Source: DATLGB01 sp963724135
GTDB taxonomy: Bacteria; Actinomycetota; Thermoleophilia; Solirubrobacterales; Solirubrobacteraceae
Direction: 5' to 3'
Assembly: GCA_963724135.1 (NCBI GenBank)
Contig: CAVRTA010000006.1
Span: 744,001 to 808,000, forward strand
Length of the DNA: 64,000 bases
Shown: one piece after another, positions 10,830-20,247 of the stretch
How the letters are laid out: each line of letters opens with the position of its first letter
Numbering within the stretch: position 1 is the first letter of the stretch
The notes under the pieces: model-generated
The model's database searches: none
Seen by the model: the letters and a program-made list of their open reading frames with translations, nothing else
Told to the model about the DNA's origin: nothing
Position numbers and translations under genes: made by a program

Positions 10830-11724
10830 ATGTTCGAGGAAGGGCAGCTCTACTCACCGGTCACAGAGAACGACGACGGCACGGTCACGGTGCACCTGGC
10901 GCCGAGCCATCCGGGCGTCGACGATCCCGTCTATCTCCGCCGCCGTGGCCAGATCGCCCGGGCCGCGATGGACTGGGAGGCCGGCACCCCCGCCCCCATC
11001 GTCACGTACACCGACGAGGAGAACGAGGTCTGGCGCACCGTCTGCCGCGAGCTCGCCGTCAAGCACCGCCGCCTCGCCCACTCCGCCTACCTCGACGCCT
11101 GGGACGCGGTGGCCCTTCCGACCGACCGCGTGCCCCAGCTCGACGAGGTCTCCGAGCGCGTCCGCGCCCAGACCGGATTTGCCTTCGTGCCCGCCCCCGG
11201 GCTCGTCCCGCTGGGTGAGTTCTACGGCTCGCTGGCCGAACGCGTCTTCCACTCCACCCAGTACCTGCGCCATCCGTCCGAACCGCTCTACACCCCGGAG
11301 CCCGACCTCGTCCACGAGGTCATCGGCCACGGTGTCGCGCTCGCCGCGCCACCGTTCGCCGAGCTTCACCGCCTGACCGGCGAGGCCGCCCGCCGGCTCG
11401 AGACGCGCGAGGCGCTGGACTTCCTCGCCAAGGTCTTCTGGTTCACCTGCGAGTTCGGCGTGATCGCCGAGGACGGCGAGCTGCGCTGCTACGGCGCGGG
11501 CCTGCTTGTCGAGCTACGGCGAGATCGAGGAGTTCCGCGGCGCCGACATCCGGCCGCTCGACTTCCTCGAGATGGGAACGGCCGAGTACGACATCACCCG
11601 CTACCAGCCGATCCTCTACCGCGCCGAGTCGCTCGACCATTTGATGGAGGAGGTCGGCGGCTTCTTCGCCGCCATGGACGACGAGACGCCGGCCCGTCTA
11701 TCGGGCGAGCGCGCCGTCGCCTGA
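10830..11724 (+). CDS. phhA: Phenylalanine-4-hydroxylase (aromatic amino acid hydroxylase), one frameshift
   Basis: Converts phenylalanine to tyrosine using a tetrahydropterin and non-haem iron. From ATG 10830 (SD AGAGG): SAYLDAWDAV, then the iron ligands in VHEVIGH and the Glu in WFTCEFGV. Near 11506-11509 the frame needs one base removed: CYGAGLL, then SSYGEIEEFRGADIRPLDF, ending FFAAMDDETPARLSGERAVA at 11724. Total about 297 residues, normal for bacterial enzymes. The divergent Lrp gene is its probable regulator. The 3' end overlaps the sulfotransferase by 27 nt. Confidence 0.92.
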
Positions 11725-12861
11725 GACCAGCGGCCGGCCGCTCAGCGGGCCGGCCGAGAGCACGACGACGCGGCGGATCAGCTCGTCGGCGATCGTGATC
11801 CCGAGCGCCACGTCCACGCGGGTCGCGTCGCCACCGATGCGCCAGTAGAAGAGCGACCAGAACGGATGGCCGGCGACCTGCGTGAAGAACTCGCCTGCGC
11901 CGCCCGACGCGGCCCACCACTCGCCCGCGTGGCGCTGATTGAACACCTGATCGGACAGCCGCATCAGCGCGGCGCGGGCGTCGTCGCCGGCGTGGAGCCC
12001 GTCGCCCACGGGACTGCGGAACTCGAGCTCGAGCCGCGGGTGGGTAAGGGGCTCGAGGGCGTCCGCGTCGCCGGCGCGCAGCGCCTTGACGAGCTCGAGC
12101 ACGAGCACGCCTCCTGCGGGCGGCCGCTGCCTGCGCAGGCGCGCGGCGATGCGCCGGCGCAGCGGGCGGCGCTCCGGTGGCGCGACGGCGCCGAGGTCCG
12201 AGAACCGCTCCTGCGACACCGCCCGCACCCGCTCGAGCGCCTCCTCGCCGGCGGCCACGCCCAGCCACTCGAACAGCTCGCGGCACATCGCGGCCGGGTC
12301 GGCGCGCAGCGCGTCGTAGCCAACCTCGCGGTAGCCCGGCAGGTCGCCCAGGTGCTCGCGGATGCTGCCGACCGCACGGTCCCAGAGCCCGGCGCAGGTC
12401 TCGTAGCTGTTGTCGGCCATGAACGGAGCCGCCATCAGCGAGCGCGCCACGGCCTCACGGTCGCGGACGACGTGGATGTAGCGGGCGTCGGGGTAGACAT
12501 CGCGCTTGCGCGCGAGGTCGAGGCCGTCGGTGCGCGCTCCCACCGGTGTCTTCTCGACGACCAACCGCCCGCCGCCGACGTGGGCGCGCATCGCCTCGAA
12601 GACGCCGTCGCAGAGGTCGCGCACGAGGTCGACCAGCTCCTCGCGGGTCAGGTAGCGCTCGAGGCCGTGCAGGTGCTCGTGGCGGTACTCGAGGTTGTCG
12701 AAGAGCCGGTCGATCCCGAAGTCGAACAGGTGCGACTCCGCCTGCGTGCCCGCGATCTCGGCGTGCGTGGCGAGCAGCGTGACCAGCCAGGTGGTCCCGC
12801 TGCGTGGCGCGCCCTCGACGAACACGACCGAGTCGCGCAGCGGGCTGCTCTGCACGCCCAT
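11698..12861 (-). CDS. Sulfotransferase with C-terminal NTF2/SnoaL-like extension
   Basis: Predicted PAPS-dependent sulfotransferase. The start is ATG 12861 (MGVQSSPLRDSVVFVEGAPR). The 5'-phosphosulfate loop is EGAPRSGTTWLVTLLATH (residues about 16-33); the 3'-phosphate motif is around YIHVVRDREAVARSLM. After about residue 260 comes an extra 120-residue region (LELVKALRAGDADALEPLTH ... VALGITIADELIRRVVVLSA) resembling an NTF2/SnoaL-like alpha+beta domain, an unusual fusion. The acceptor is unknown. It lies 11 nt from murB, in the same direction. Confidence 0.82.
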   Translation of the reverse strand: MGVQSSPLRDSVVFVEGAPRSGTTWLVTLLATHAEIAGTQAESHLFDFGIDRLFDNLEYRHEHLHGLERYLTREELVDLVRDLCDGVFEAMRAHVGGGRLVVEKTPVGARTDGLDLARKRDVYPDARYIHVVRDREAVARSLMAAPFMADNSYETCAGLWDRAVGSIREHLGDLPGYREVGYDALRADPAAMCRELFEWLGVAAGEEALERVRAVSQERFSDLGAVAPPERRPLRRRIAARLRRQRPPAGGVLVLELVKALRAGDADALEPLTHPRLELEFRSPVGDGLHAGDDARAALMRLSDQVFNQRHAGEWWAASGGAGEFFTQVAGHPFWSLFYWRIGGDATRVDVALGITIADELIRRVVVLSAGPLSGRPLVSGDGALAR

Positions 12862-12872
12862 CGCGGCAGATC

Positions 12873-13893
12873 CTACGGCCAGTCCAGCCCGACGAGGACC
12901 GGCTCCGGGTGCAGCTCGATCGCGAAGCGCCCATGCACCCCGTCGCGGATCTCCCGCGCCAGCGCCACGAGCTCGGCGGTCGTCGCGTCGCCGCGGTTGA
13001 CGAGCGCGAGCGTGTGCTTGGCCGAGATGCCGGCGCGGCCGCGGCCGTAGCCGCGCTGGAAGCCCGCGCGTCCGATCAGCCAGGCGGCCGAGGTCTTGAC
13101 GCGCCCGTCGGGCTCCGGCCAGGCCGGCGGGCGCTCGGGAGCGACCGCTTCCCGGAGCCGCTCGAAGTCGCCGGCGGGCAGGATCGGGTTGGTGAAGAAC
13201 GATCCGGCGCTCACCGAGTCCGGGTCGTCGGGATCGACGACCATGCCCTTGCCGCGGCGCAGCTCGAGGACGGCCGCGCGTACGTCGGCCAGCGGCGCCT
13301 GTCCGCCGGCCGCTACGCCGAGCCTGACCGCGAGCTCGCCGTAGCGGATCGGCCGGCTCAGCCCGCTCTGCGCCAGCGCGAAGCTCACGGAGAGAACGAT
13401 CCAGCGGTCGTGGTAGCGGAAGCGGCTGGTGCGATAGGCGAAGCCGCAGTCCTGCGGCGCGAGGTCCGACACCGCGTCCGCCTCGCGGTCGTACACGCGC
13501 ACGCTCGTGATCGTCTGGGCGACCTCCTGGCCGTAGGCGCCGACGTTCTGGACCGGCGTGGCGCCGGTCGAGCCGGGGATGCCCGACAGGCACTCGATGC
13601 CCGCGAGCCCCTCGGCGACGCAGTACGCGACGACGTCGTCCCACGGCTCGCCGGCGGCGACGGTGAGCCGGTTGCCGTCGCGCGCGATGCCGTAGGAGCG
13701 CACCGCGATGACCGTGCCGGGGAAGCCCTCGTCGGCGACCACGAGGTTCGACCCTCCGCCGAGCACGAGGACCGGCGGCTCGGCCTCGCGGACGCGCCGC
13801 GACGATCGCCTCCTCGTCAGCTACCTCGACGTATGCCCGCGGCGGGCCGCCCAGGCGCAGCGTGGTCAGCGATGCGAGCGGCGGCGGCGTCAA
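12873..13893 (-). CDS. murB: UDP-N-acetylenolpyruvoylglucosamine reductase, one frameshift
   Basis: Reduces UDP-GlcNAc-enolpyruvate to UDP-MurNAc in peptidoglycan synthesis, using FAD and NADPH. The N-terminus from TTG 13893 reads PPPLASLTTLRLGGPPRAYV; one extra base near 13800 must be removed to go from EEAIVAA to VREAEPPVLVLGGGSNLVVA. FAD-binding motifs LGGGSNLVV and GIPGSTGATPVQNVGAYGQE are present, as are the catalytic Ser (SAGSFFTNP) and the final Glu (ELHPEPVLVG). The length matches type I MurB. The frameshift is most likely an error, since murB is essential. Confidence 0.94.
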
Positions 13894-13911
13894 CGCCGCG
13901 GGACGTTAGGC

Positions 13912-13972
13912 GACTGCGCTGCCCGCGTGTGACGAGGAGGGGAGTCACACGCGGGCAGAGGAGAGCGCAGTC
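13912..13972. terminator. Long two-part hairpin between the ligase gene and murB
   Basis: An inner 14-bp perfect stem (TGCCCGCGTGTGAC at 13920-13933 with its complement at 13944-13957) is extended by an outer 8-bp stem (GACTGCGC at 13912-13919 with GCGCAGTC at 13965-13972) across a 7-nt bulge on one side. It lies 18 nt upstream of murB and downstream of the ligase gene on the same strand. There is no T-run, so terminator function is inferred. Confidence 0.6.
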
Positions 13973-14125
13973 AGGGAAGGACCCGAGCCAGAGCCGCGCG
14001 GGCGGACCGGGAGGCCCGCGGATTCAGAGCGCCGCTGGGAGAGAGGGTCAACATGGCGGGAATACTCCCGCCCGACGGGCCGCTTGTCGTCGTCCCCGGG
14101 GACGGTCTTCAGGTCATCCCAGAGA

Positions 14126-14160
14126 ACGAGTGGGTTATCCCTACGGGATCTCCCACTCGT
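14126..14160. terminator. Hairpin overlapping the ligase gene's stop codon
   Basis: ACGAGTGGGTTATCCC (14126-14141) and GGGATCTCCCACTCGT (14145-14160) pair at 14 of 16 positions with a 3-nt loop. The stem includes the last codons and stop (14141-14143) of the minus-strand ligase gene, so it probably ends that transcript. Confidence 0.55.
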
Positions 14161-15620
14161 GCACGGGGACGTTGGCGTGCATGCGCTCGCGGTAGGCGAG
14201 CGTCATCTCGCGCAGCGCCTCGGCGCGGTCGAGCTTGCGGTCCTCGTAGAAGTGGCGGAACGCGGCGGCCTGCCAGGTCGCGCCGTTGCAGCCGCTCACG
14301 CAGCGCCGTTCGATGATCCCGAGCAGCCGGTCGCGGTCGGCGCGCGTCGATGCCCCACGCCTCCAGGCCCGCGTGTGCGATCGGCAGCAGCCGCCGCACG
14401 ACCAGCTCGCCGACCGGGACCTCACCCAGCGACGGCCAGTAGACCCGCGCCTCGAGCCCGTCGCGCGCGCCCGCGTGGAAATTCTCCTCCGCGGCCGAGA
14501 ACGACATCGCCGACCAGACCGGGCGGTCCTCCGCCGCCAGGACCCGGACGAGGCCGTAGTAGAAAGCGGCGTTGGCGAGGATGTCGACCACCGTCGGCCC
14601 CGCGGGCAGCAGCCGGTTCTCGATGCGCAGGTGCGGCCGGCCGCGCTCGACCGCGTACACGGGCCGGTTCCAGCGATAGACGGTCCCGTTGTGCAGCCGC
14701 AGCTCGGGAAGCGACGGGACGTCGCCGCGCTCGAGCATCACCTCGGGCTCCTCGGAATCCACGAGCGGCAGCAGCGCCGGGAAGTAGCGCACGTTCTCCT
14801 CGAAGAGGTCGAAGATCGACGTGATCCAGCGCTCACCGAACCACACGCGCGGGCGCACGCCCTGCGCCTTGAGCTCCTCCGGCCGCGTGTCGGTCGCCTG
14901 CTCGAAGAGGGCGATGCGGGTCTCGCGCCACAGCTCGCGGCCGAACAGGAACGGCGAGTTCGCCCCGACGGCGAGCTGGATGCCGGCGATCGCCTGCGCG
15001 GCGTTCCAGTGGTTGGCGAACGCCGCCGGATCGATCTGCTGGTGCAGCTGCACGCTCGTGCACGCGGCCTCGGGGAGGATCGTGTCGGCGTAGGTCGACA
15101 GGCGCTCCACGCCGTCGATCGAGATGTGCAGGTCCTCCCCGCGCGCCGCGAAGATCTGCTCGTTGAGCAGCGCGTAGCGCGGATTGTCGGAGAAGCTCTC
15201 CGCGCCCATGTGCTGCTCGTCGACGGTCGGGAGGATCCCGATGATCATCATGTGGCCGCCGGCGCGCGAGGCCTTCTCCTCGGCGTCGTTGAGGCTGCGG
15301 CGCACGTTGTCCTCGAGTTCGGAGAAGACGCCGGGCTCGAGCAGGTGCGGCGGGATGTTGATCTCGACGTTGAACTGCCCCAGCTCGGTCTGGAAGTCCG
15401 GGTCGGCGATCGCCGCCAGCACGGCCGCGTTGCGCATCGCCGGGCGCCCGTCGGCGTCGGTCAGGTTGAGCTCGATCTCGAGCCCGATCGAGCGGTGGTC
15501 GGCGTCGAAGCGCGCCTCGGCGAGCATGCGCGCGAAGACGTCCAGACAGCGCTTGACCTTCGAGCGGTAGCGCTGCCGGTCCTCGCGGCTGAACTGCCGG
15601 GCCTCGACCTCGTCGCCCAT
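14141..15620 (-). CDS. Glutamate-cysteine ligase-like carboxylate-amine ligase, one frameshift
   Basis: Member of the GCS2-like ATP-dependent ligase family common in actinobacteria; the physiological product is uncertain. From ATG 15620 it reads MGDEVEARQFSREDRQRYRS; an ATG pair at 15687-15692 is in the same frame but the MG start fits the family. Key blocks are GLEIELNLTDADG, LGQFNVEINIPPHLL, CTSVQLHQQI, GANSPFLFGRELWRETRIAL and GVRPRVWFGERW. Near 14345 one extra base must be skipped (EAWGIDA, then DRDRLLGIIERRC); the protein then ends NVPVHEWEIP. About 490 residues, family-typical. Confidence 0.85.
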
Positions 15621-15730
15621 GTGGGGCGCCAGCCTAGGCAACGTCGCCGGCTCTGATGAGTTAGGCCCCCCATAGGGGGTCCAATTCATCATTGCCGCCT
15701 CGCGGGCAGCAGCGCACCGGGCTGGGCGCG

Positions 15731-17185
15731 CTACCGCCGGAGCACGGCCATCGCCGCGTTGTGGCCGCCGACGCCGGACACGCCGCCGCCCCGCCGCGCG
15801 CCGGCGCCGGCGCGCCAGATGCGCGGGTGATCGGTAGCGACGCCCCAGACGTCGGGGTCGTCGTCGTCGCGCCAGGGCCAGTCGAGATCGCCGTGGAAGA
15901 TGTTTCCGCCGGGCATCGCGAGCTCGCGCTCGAGGTCTGCCGGTGAGCGCACCTCGACGCACGGTGCGCCGTCGGCGTCGGTGGCCAGGCACGAGCGGAT
16001 CGGCTCCGCGAGGTGCTCGTCGAGCTGGGCCAGGACGCGGTCGGCGACGACGTCGGCGGGCATCGCCTCGGTCACGTGCAGGGCGAAGACGGTGAACGTG
16101 TGGCCGGCGTCGACGATCGACGGGTCGGCCAGCGTGTGGCAGTAGATCTCGGCGGGCACGCGCGCCGGCACCTCGTCGCGCAGCGCCGAGGCGTAGGCAA
16201 GAGCGAGCTCGGATGCGCTCTCGTTGAGACGGAAGGTGCCCCCGAAGGCGGCGGTCGGGTCGTGCCCGGAGCGAAGCTGGGGCAGCCGGTCGAGCAGCAG
16301 GTTGATCTTCAGCTGGGCGCCGACCGGGCGCTCGGCACCGTCGCGCCCGCGCAGCGCGTCGAGCACCGCCGGCGCGCAGTTCGCCAGCACGTGGCCGGCG
16401 GTGACCGCGTGCTCGCCCTTGGCGTCGCGCCACGTCACCTCGACGCCGTCGACGGAGACGACCTCCGCGCCGGTGCGGATCTCGGCGCCCTCGACCCGTG
16501 CGGCCTGCTCGAGCGCGACGCTGACCGCGCCCATCCCGCCGACCGGCACGCGCCAGGGGCCGCCGACGAGGTGGTACAGGAAGCACACGTTCGCGCGCAT
16601 GTCGCCGACGTCGGCCAGCGTGCCGATGAGCCCGTCGGTGGAGACCATCCCGCTGACGAGCTCGTCGCTGAAGACCTCGTCGAGCACGTCGCCGAGCGGG
16701 CGGTCGAGCAGCCATGCGGCGTCGCCGAGCAGCTCCCGTGCCTGCGCCCGCGTCGGCAGGGGCTCGAGGAAGGTGTCGAAGAGCCGTTGCAGCGGCGCCA
16801 GCTGCGCGTAGAAGCTCACGAAGGCGGCGTGCTCGGCGTCGGAGCCGGTGCGCAGGCGGAAGGAATCGCGCGTCGCCGCGCCGGCGGCGTCCTGCTCGAC
16901 CAGCAGCCCGCCGCCCTCGTAGGGCGCGAACGCGGCCACGTTGCGGTCCGCGAGGCGCAACGGGATGCCGAGCTCGTCGGCCAGCGCGCGGGGGAACAGC
17001 GAGACGAGGTAGGCGTAGCGCGACAGCCTCGCGTCACGGCCGCGGAACGGCCGCTCGGAGACGGCGGCGCCACCGACGTGGTCGCGGCGCTCGAGGACGA
17101 GCACACGACGGCCGGCGCGGGCGAGCAGCGCCGCTGCGACCAGTCCGTTGTGTCCGGCCCCGATGATCACGACGGGCGGCTGCAT
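15731..17185 (-). CDS. FAD-dependent phytoene dehydrogenase-like oxidoreductase (PYROXD2-like)
   Basis: Amine-oxidase/CrtI-type flavoprotein of 484 residues. The dinucleotide fold is VVIIGAGHNGLVAAALLARA, with GG motif ERRDHVGGAAVSE. Mid-protein GGMGAVSVALEQAARVEGAE and the C-terminal FAD-binding segment GGVSGVGGHNAAMAVL are typical. There are no phytoene synthase or other carotenoid genes nearby, so a PYROXD2-type role is at least as likely as carotenoid desaturation. It is divergent from the histidine kinase. Confidence 0.85.
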   Translation of the reverse strand: MQPPVVIIGAGHNGLVAAALLARAGRRVLVLERRDHVGGAAVSERPFRGRDARLSRYAYLVSLFPRALADELGIPLRLADRNVAAFAPYEGGGLLVEQDAAGAATRDSFRLRTGSDAEHAAFVSFYAQLAPLQRLFDTFLEPLPTRAQARELLGDAAWLLDRPLGDVLDEVFSDELVSGMVSTDGLIGTLADVGDMRANVCFLYHLVGGPWRVPVGGMGAVSVALEQAARVEGAEIRTGAEVVSVDGVEVTWRDAKGEHAVTAGHVLANCAPAVLDALRGRDGAERPVGAQLKINLLLDRLPQLRSGHDPTAAFGGTFRLNESASELALAYASALRDEVPARVPAEIYCHTLADPSIVDAGHTFTVFALHVTEAMPADVVADRVLAQLDEHLAEPIRSCLATDADGAPCVEVRSPADLERELAMPGGNIFHGDLDWPWRDDDDPDVWGVATDHPRIWRAGAGARRGGGVSGVGGHNAAMAVLRR

Positions 17186-17243
17186 CCGAGAGTCAGCCTA
17201 AGGACCGCGCGGAACGGCACCGCGCGCCCGGAGGCGGTGAAAT

Positions 17244-18798
17244 GTGCGCGTGGCGCACCGGCTTCGGAACAGCCTCACTGCCCGGACGTTGATCGGCAGT
17301 GCCATCACGGGCGCCGTCCTGGTGGCCGCGTTCGCGATCCTCGTGATCGCGATCGGCTCGCTGCGCCAGGCCGGCCGCGCCGCGCTGCGCGCGCAGCAGG
17401 CGGTCAGCGTGGGCACCGAGCTCGAGCGCTCGGCGATCGCGCTCGAGAGCGGCCTGCGCGGCCATGTGGCCACCGGCCGCGCCGACAGCCTCGAGTCCTT
17501 CGACGCCGCCCGCCGCGCCTACCCGGAGCAGGTCGACCGGCTGCGCGCGCTGGCGCGCGACGACGCCGCGCTGCGGGCCGACGTCGAGCGGGTGTCGGAG
17601 CTGATCGGCGACTACATCGACCTGTGGGCGCTGCCTCTGCTCGCCACGACGCGCGAGAACCCGAGAGCCGGACGCGCACTCCTCTTCTACCGCACCGGCC
17701 AGCAGCGGATCCGGGGCGTGCGCGACGCGCTCAAGGAGATGTTCGGGCGTGCCCGCGCGGAGGCCGCGGCGACCGAGCGGCGCGCCGAGTCGCGCGCGGA
17801 CCTGGCCGTCTGGCTCGGGATCGTTGGGATCGTGCTGGTCGTGCTGGTCGCCGGCGGCGCCGCGCTGCTGCTGCGACGCCGGGTGATGCGGCCTCTCCAG
17901 AACGTGGCGCGCGCATCCGGCGCGATCGCCGGCGGCGACCTCGGCGTGCGCGTCGCGACCGACCGCCAGGACGAGCTCGGCTACCTGATGCGCTCGTTCA
18001 ACGAGATGGCTGCGGCGCTCGGGCGCCAGCGCGCCCTGATCGCCGCGCGCACGCAGGACCTCGAGCGTTCCAACCGCGAGCTGCAGGACTACGCGTCGGT
18101 GACCTCGCACGACCTCCAGGGCCCGCTGGTGACGATCGGGATGTACGCCGGGCTGCTCGAGCGCAAGCTGGCCGACGACGCCGAGGCGCGGGCGCTCGCC
18201 GCGCACATCAGGACCGGGGCGGAGCGGATGCGCGACCTGGTGCGCGACCTGCTCGCGTACGCGCGGCTCGACCGCGAGGAGCTGCGGCCCGAGCCCGTCG
18301 ACCTCGACGCGCTGCTGGCCGAGACGCTCGCAGTCGCTGGCAGGTCCGCTCCGCGAATGCGATGCCGAGGTGGACTCGCAGCCGCTGCCGACGGTCAGCG
18401 GCGACGCGGGCCGGTTGCGCCAGGTGCTGCAGAACCTGCTCTCGAACGCGATCAAGTTCTCCGCCGAGGACGCGGTGCCGCGGGTGTCGGTCACGAGCAT
18501 GCTCGAATCGGCGCAGATGGCGCGCATCTCGGTGCACGACAACGGGATCGGGTTCGCCACGGGGCACGCCGAGGAGATCTTCCGGCCGTTCCATCGCCTG
18601 CACTCCGACGACCGCTTCGAGGGGACCGGCATCGGGCTCGCGGTGTGTCAGAAGATCGTCGAGCAGCACGGTGGGCGGATCTGGGCCGAGAGCGCGCCCG
18701 GCCGCGGCGCCACGATCCACTTCACACTGCCGGTGGTGGCGCAGCCGGAGCCCTCGCCGCCTTCTAGTCTGGTCGGCGCCGGCGGGCTGCCCACTTGA
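17244..18798 (+). CDS. Sensor histidine kinase (TM-CHASE3-like-TM-HAMP-HisKA-HATPase), one frameshift
   Basis: Membrane-bound sensor kinase. The first membrane segment is GSAITGAVLVAAFAILVIAI; the sensor region (LESGLRGHVATGRADSLESF) resembles CHASE3; a second membrane segment (WLGIVGIVLVVLVAGGAALL) leads into HAMP, then the H-box SVTSHDLQGPLVTIGMYAGL. Near 18331 one extra base is skipped (LLAETLA, then QSLAGPLRECDAEV). The ATPase part keeps NLLSNAIKFS, DNGIGF, FRPFHRL and GTGIGLAVCQKI. It starts at a GTG. No response regulator gene is adjacent, so it is an orphan. Confidence 0.88.
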
Positions 18799-18926
18799 TC
18801 GGCAGTCCCGGGGCACCGTCGTGTGCGGAGCGCCCCGGGGATCGAGAGTGTCAAGCCGCCCCGGCTCGACACACAAACGAACCGGGGACGTAGTAATCAG
18901 GCGGCGGCCCATGATCCGGTGGGCAC

Positions 18927-18953
18927 TGGGGCGGGCGCTCTACGCCCGCCCCA
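18927..18953. terminator. Perfect 11-bp GC-rich hairpin after the histidine kinase
   Basis: TGGGGCGGGCG (18927-18937) pairs exactly with CGCCCGCCCCA (18943-18953) over a 5-nt loop. It lies 129 nt past the kinase stop in a 238-nt gap with no gene and is a reasonable terminator, although no T-run follows. Confidence 0.6.
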
Positions 18954-18964
18954 TCCCCTTAAAA

Positions 18965-18997
18965 GCGCTACTGAGGGGACTGTCCCTTTCCTAGCGC
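18965..18997. repeat. Imperfect palindrome with a GGGACTGTCCC core
   Basis: GCGCTACTGAGGGGAC (18965-18980) and GTCCCTTTCCTAGCGC (18982-18997) pair at 12 of 16 positions around one base. The AGGGGAC/GTCCCTTT core resembles the palindromic unit at 4908-4934 and in the bio genes, so it may be a decayed relative; similarity is limited to the core. Confidence 0.4.
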
Positions 18998-19036
18998 CGG
19001 TTGGAGTTTTGTGACGCAACTGTCTAAGCTCGGCCT

Positions 19037-19489
19037 GTGCTCCACCGCACCTACGACGGCCAGGTCTGCTCCGCCGCGCGCGCGCTGGAGACGGTCGGCG
19101 AGCGCTGGACTCTGCTGATCGTCCGCGACGCGCTTCTCGGCGTCCGCCGCTTCGAGGACTTCCAGCGCAGCCTCGGGATCGCGCGCAACGTGCTCACCGA
19201 CCGCCTCACGCTGCTCGTCGGCGAGGGCGTGCTCGAGAAGCGCGCGTACTGCGACAGGCCCGTGCGGCACGAGTACCGCCTCACCGACAAGGGCCGCGAC
19301 CTGTGGCCGGTGGTGCACGCACTCGTGACCTGGGGCGACCGTCATGCCGCACCCGCCGGGCCGCCCCGCGTGTTCGTTCACCGCGATTGCGGCGGCAGCG
19401 TCTCCGAGCGGCGGACCTGCCAGGCGTGCGGCGCCGAGCTCGAGCTCGCGGACGTGCGGACGGATCCCGCGCCCGAGCCCGTCGCTTGA
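19037..19489 (+). CDS. HxlR-family winged-helix transcriptional regulator
   Basis: MarR-like HxlR regulator starting at GTG 19037. The signature is CSAARALETVGERWTLLIVR, then GVRRFEDFQRSLGIARNVLT, DRLTLLVGEGVLEKR and YRLTDKGRDL. The C-terminal tail has paired cysteines (HRDCGG and CQACG) of the kind found in the zinc-ribbon-bearing HxlR subgroup. Its stop overlaps the start of the TauE/SafE transporter gene (TTGA), so the transporter is the likely regulatory target. The ligand is unknown. Confidence 0.9.
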   Translation: MLHRTYDGQVCSAARALETVGERWTLLIVRDALLGVRRFEDFQRSLGIARNVLTDRLTLLVGEGVLEKRAYCDRPVRHEYRLTDKGRDLWPVVHALVTWGDRHAAPAGPPRVFVHRDCGGSVSERRTCQACGAELELADVRTDPAPEPVA

Positions 19490-20238
19490 GCCTGCTCGAG
19501 GCGGTCGCAGTCGTGGCCGCCGGGTTGGCGGCCGGGACCATCAACACCGTCGTCGGCAGCGGCACGCTGATCACGTTCCCGGTGCTGCTGGCGGTCGGCT
19601 ATGCCCCGGTGACCGCGAACGTCTCCAACACGATCGGGCTCGTCCCGGGCTCGATCTCCGGTGCGATCGGCTATCGCCGCGAGCTCGCCGGCCAGCGCGG
19701 CCGCGTGTTGCGGCTCGGCGCCTGCTCGCTGACGGGCGGGATCGCGGGCGCGGTGGCGCTGCTGGTCCTCCCCGACCGGGCGTTCGAGGCGATCGTCCCC
19801 GTCTTCATCGGCGCCGCCCTGGTGCTGATCGTCCTGCAGCCGCGCCTGTCCGCGTGGCTCGCCGCACGGCGCCGCGAGCACCATCCACACGGAGGGCGGG
19901 CCACGGGAGCGGGCGTGCTCGCCGCCGGCGTCTACGGCGGCTACTTCGGAGCCGCCCAGGGGATCCTGCTGCTCTCGATCCTCGGCCTGACGCTTCCCGA
20001 CGACCTCCAGCGCGTCAACGCGCTCAAGAACGTGCTGGCGGGAGTCGTCAACGGCGTCGCCGGCGTGATCTTCGTGTTCGCCGCCCAGGTCGCATGGCTG
20101 CCGGTCGCGTTGATCGCGGCCGGGTCGGTGGCCGGCGGTCAGCTCGGCGCGGCATACGGGCGGCGACTCCCATCCGGCGTACTGCGAGGGGTCGTATTGG
20201 CCGTCGGGGCAATCGCCATCGTCGGCCTGCTGAGGTAG
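19486..20238 (+). CDS. Sulfite exporter TauE/SafE family membrane protein
   Basis: Inner-membrane transporter of the TSUP family, about eight membrane segments in 250 residues. The start is TTG 19486 (LSLLEAVAVVAAGLAAGTIN), overlapping the HxlR stop. The two family repeats are visible: GTINTVVGSGTLITFPVLLA and VYGGYFGAAQGILLLSILGL. Substrates of this family are sulfur- or carbon-containing organic anions; this one cannot be assigned. The repeated internal pattern and length are normal. Confidence 0.86.
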   Translation: MSLLEAVAVVAAGLAAGTINTVVGSGTLITFPVLLAVGYAPVTANVSNTIGLVPGSISGAIGYRRELAGQRGRVLRLGACSLTGGIAGAVALLVLPDRAFEAIVPVFIGAALVLIVLQPRLSAWLAARRREHHPHGGRATGAGVLAAGVYGGYFGAAQGILLLSILGLTLPDDLQRVNALKNVLAGVVNGVAGVIFVFAAQVAWLPVALIAAGSVAGGQLGAAYGRRLPSGVLRGVVLAVGAIAIVGLLR

Positions 20239-20247
20239 CTTCCGCCC

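Noticed and set aside
14109..16715. An 868-residue minus-strand ORF joining flavoprotein and ligase
   Set aside because: Its first half is an off-frame reading of the flavoprotein gene; only the second half is the true ligase, which then leaves frame at 14345.
16013..18994. A 993-residue plus-strand ORF spanning the flavoprotein and histidine kinase
   Set aside because: It is a shadow frame: antisense to the flavoprotein, then off-frame across the kinase; composition is Arg/Ala-rich with no motifs.
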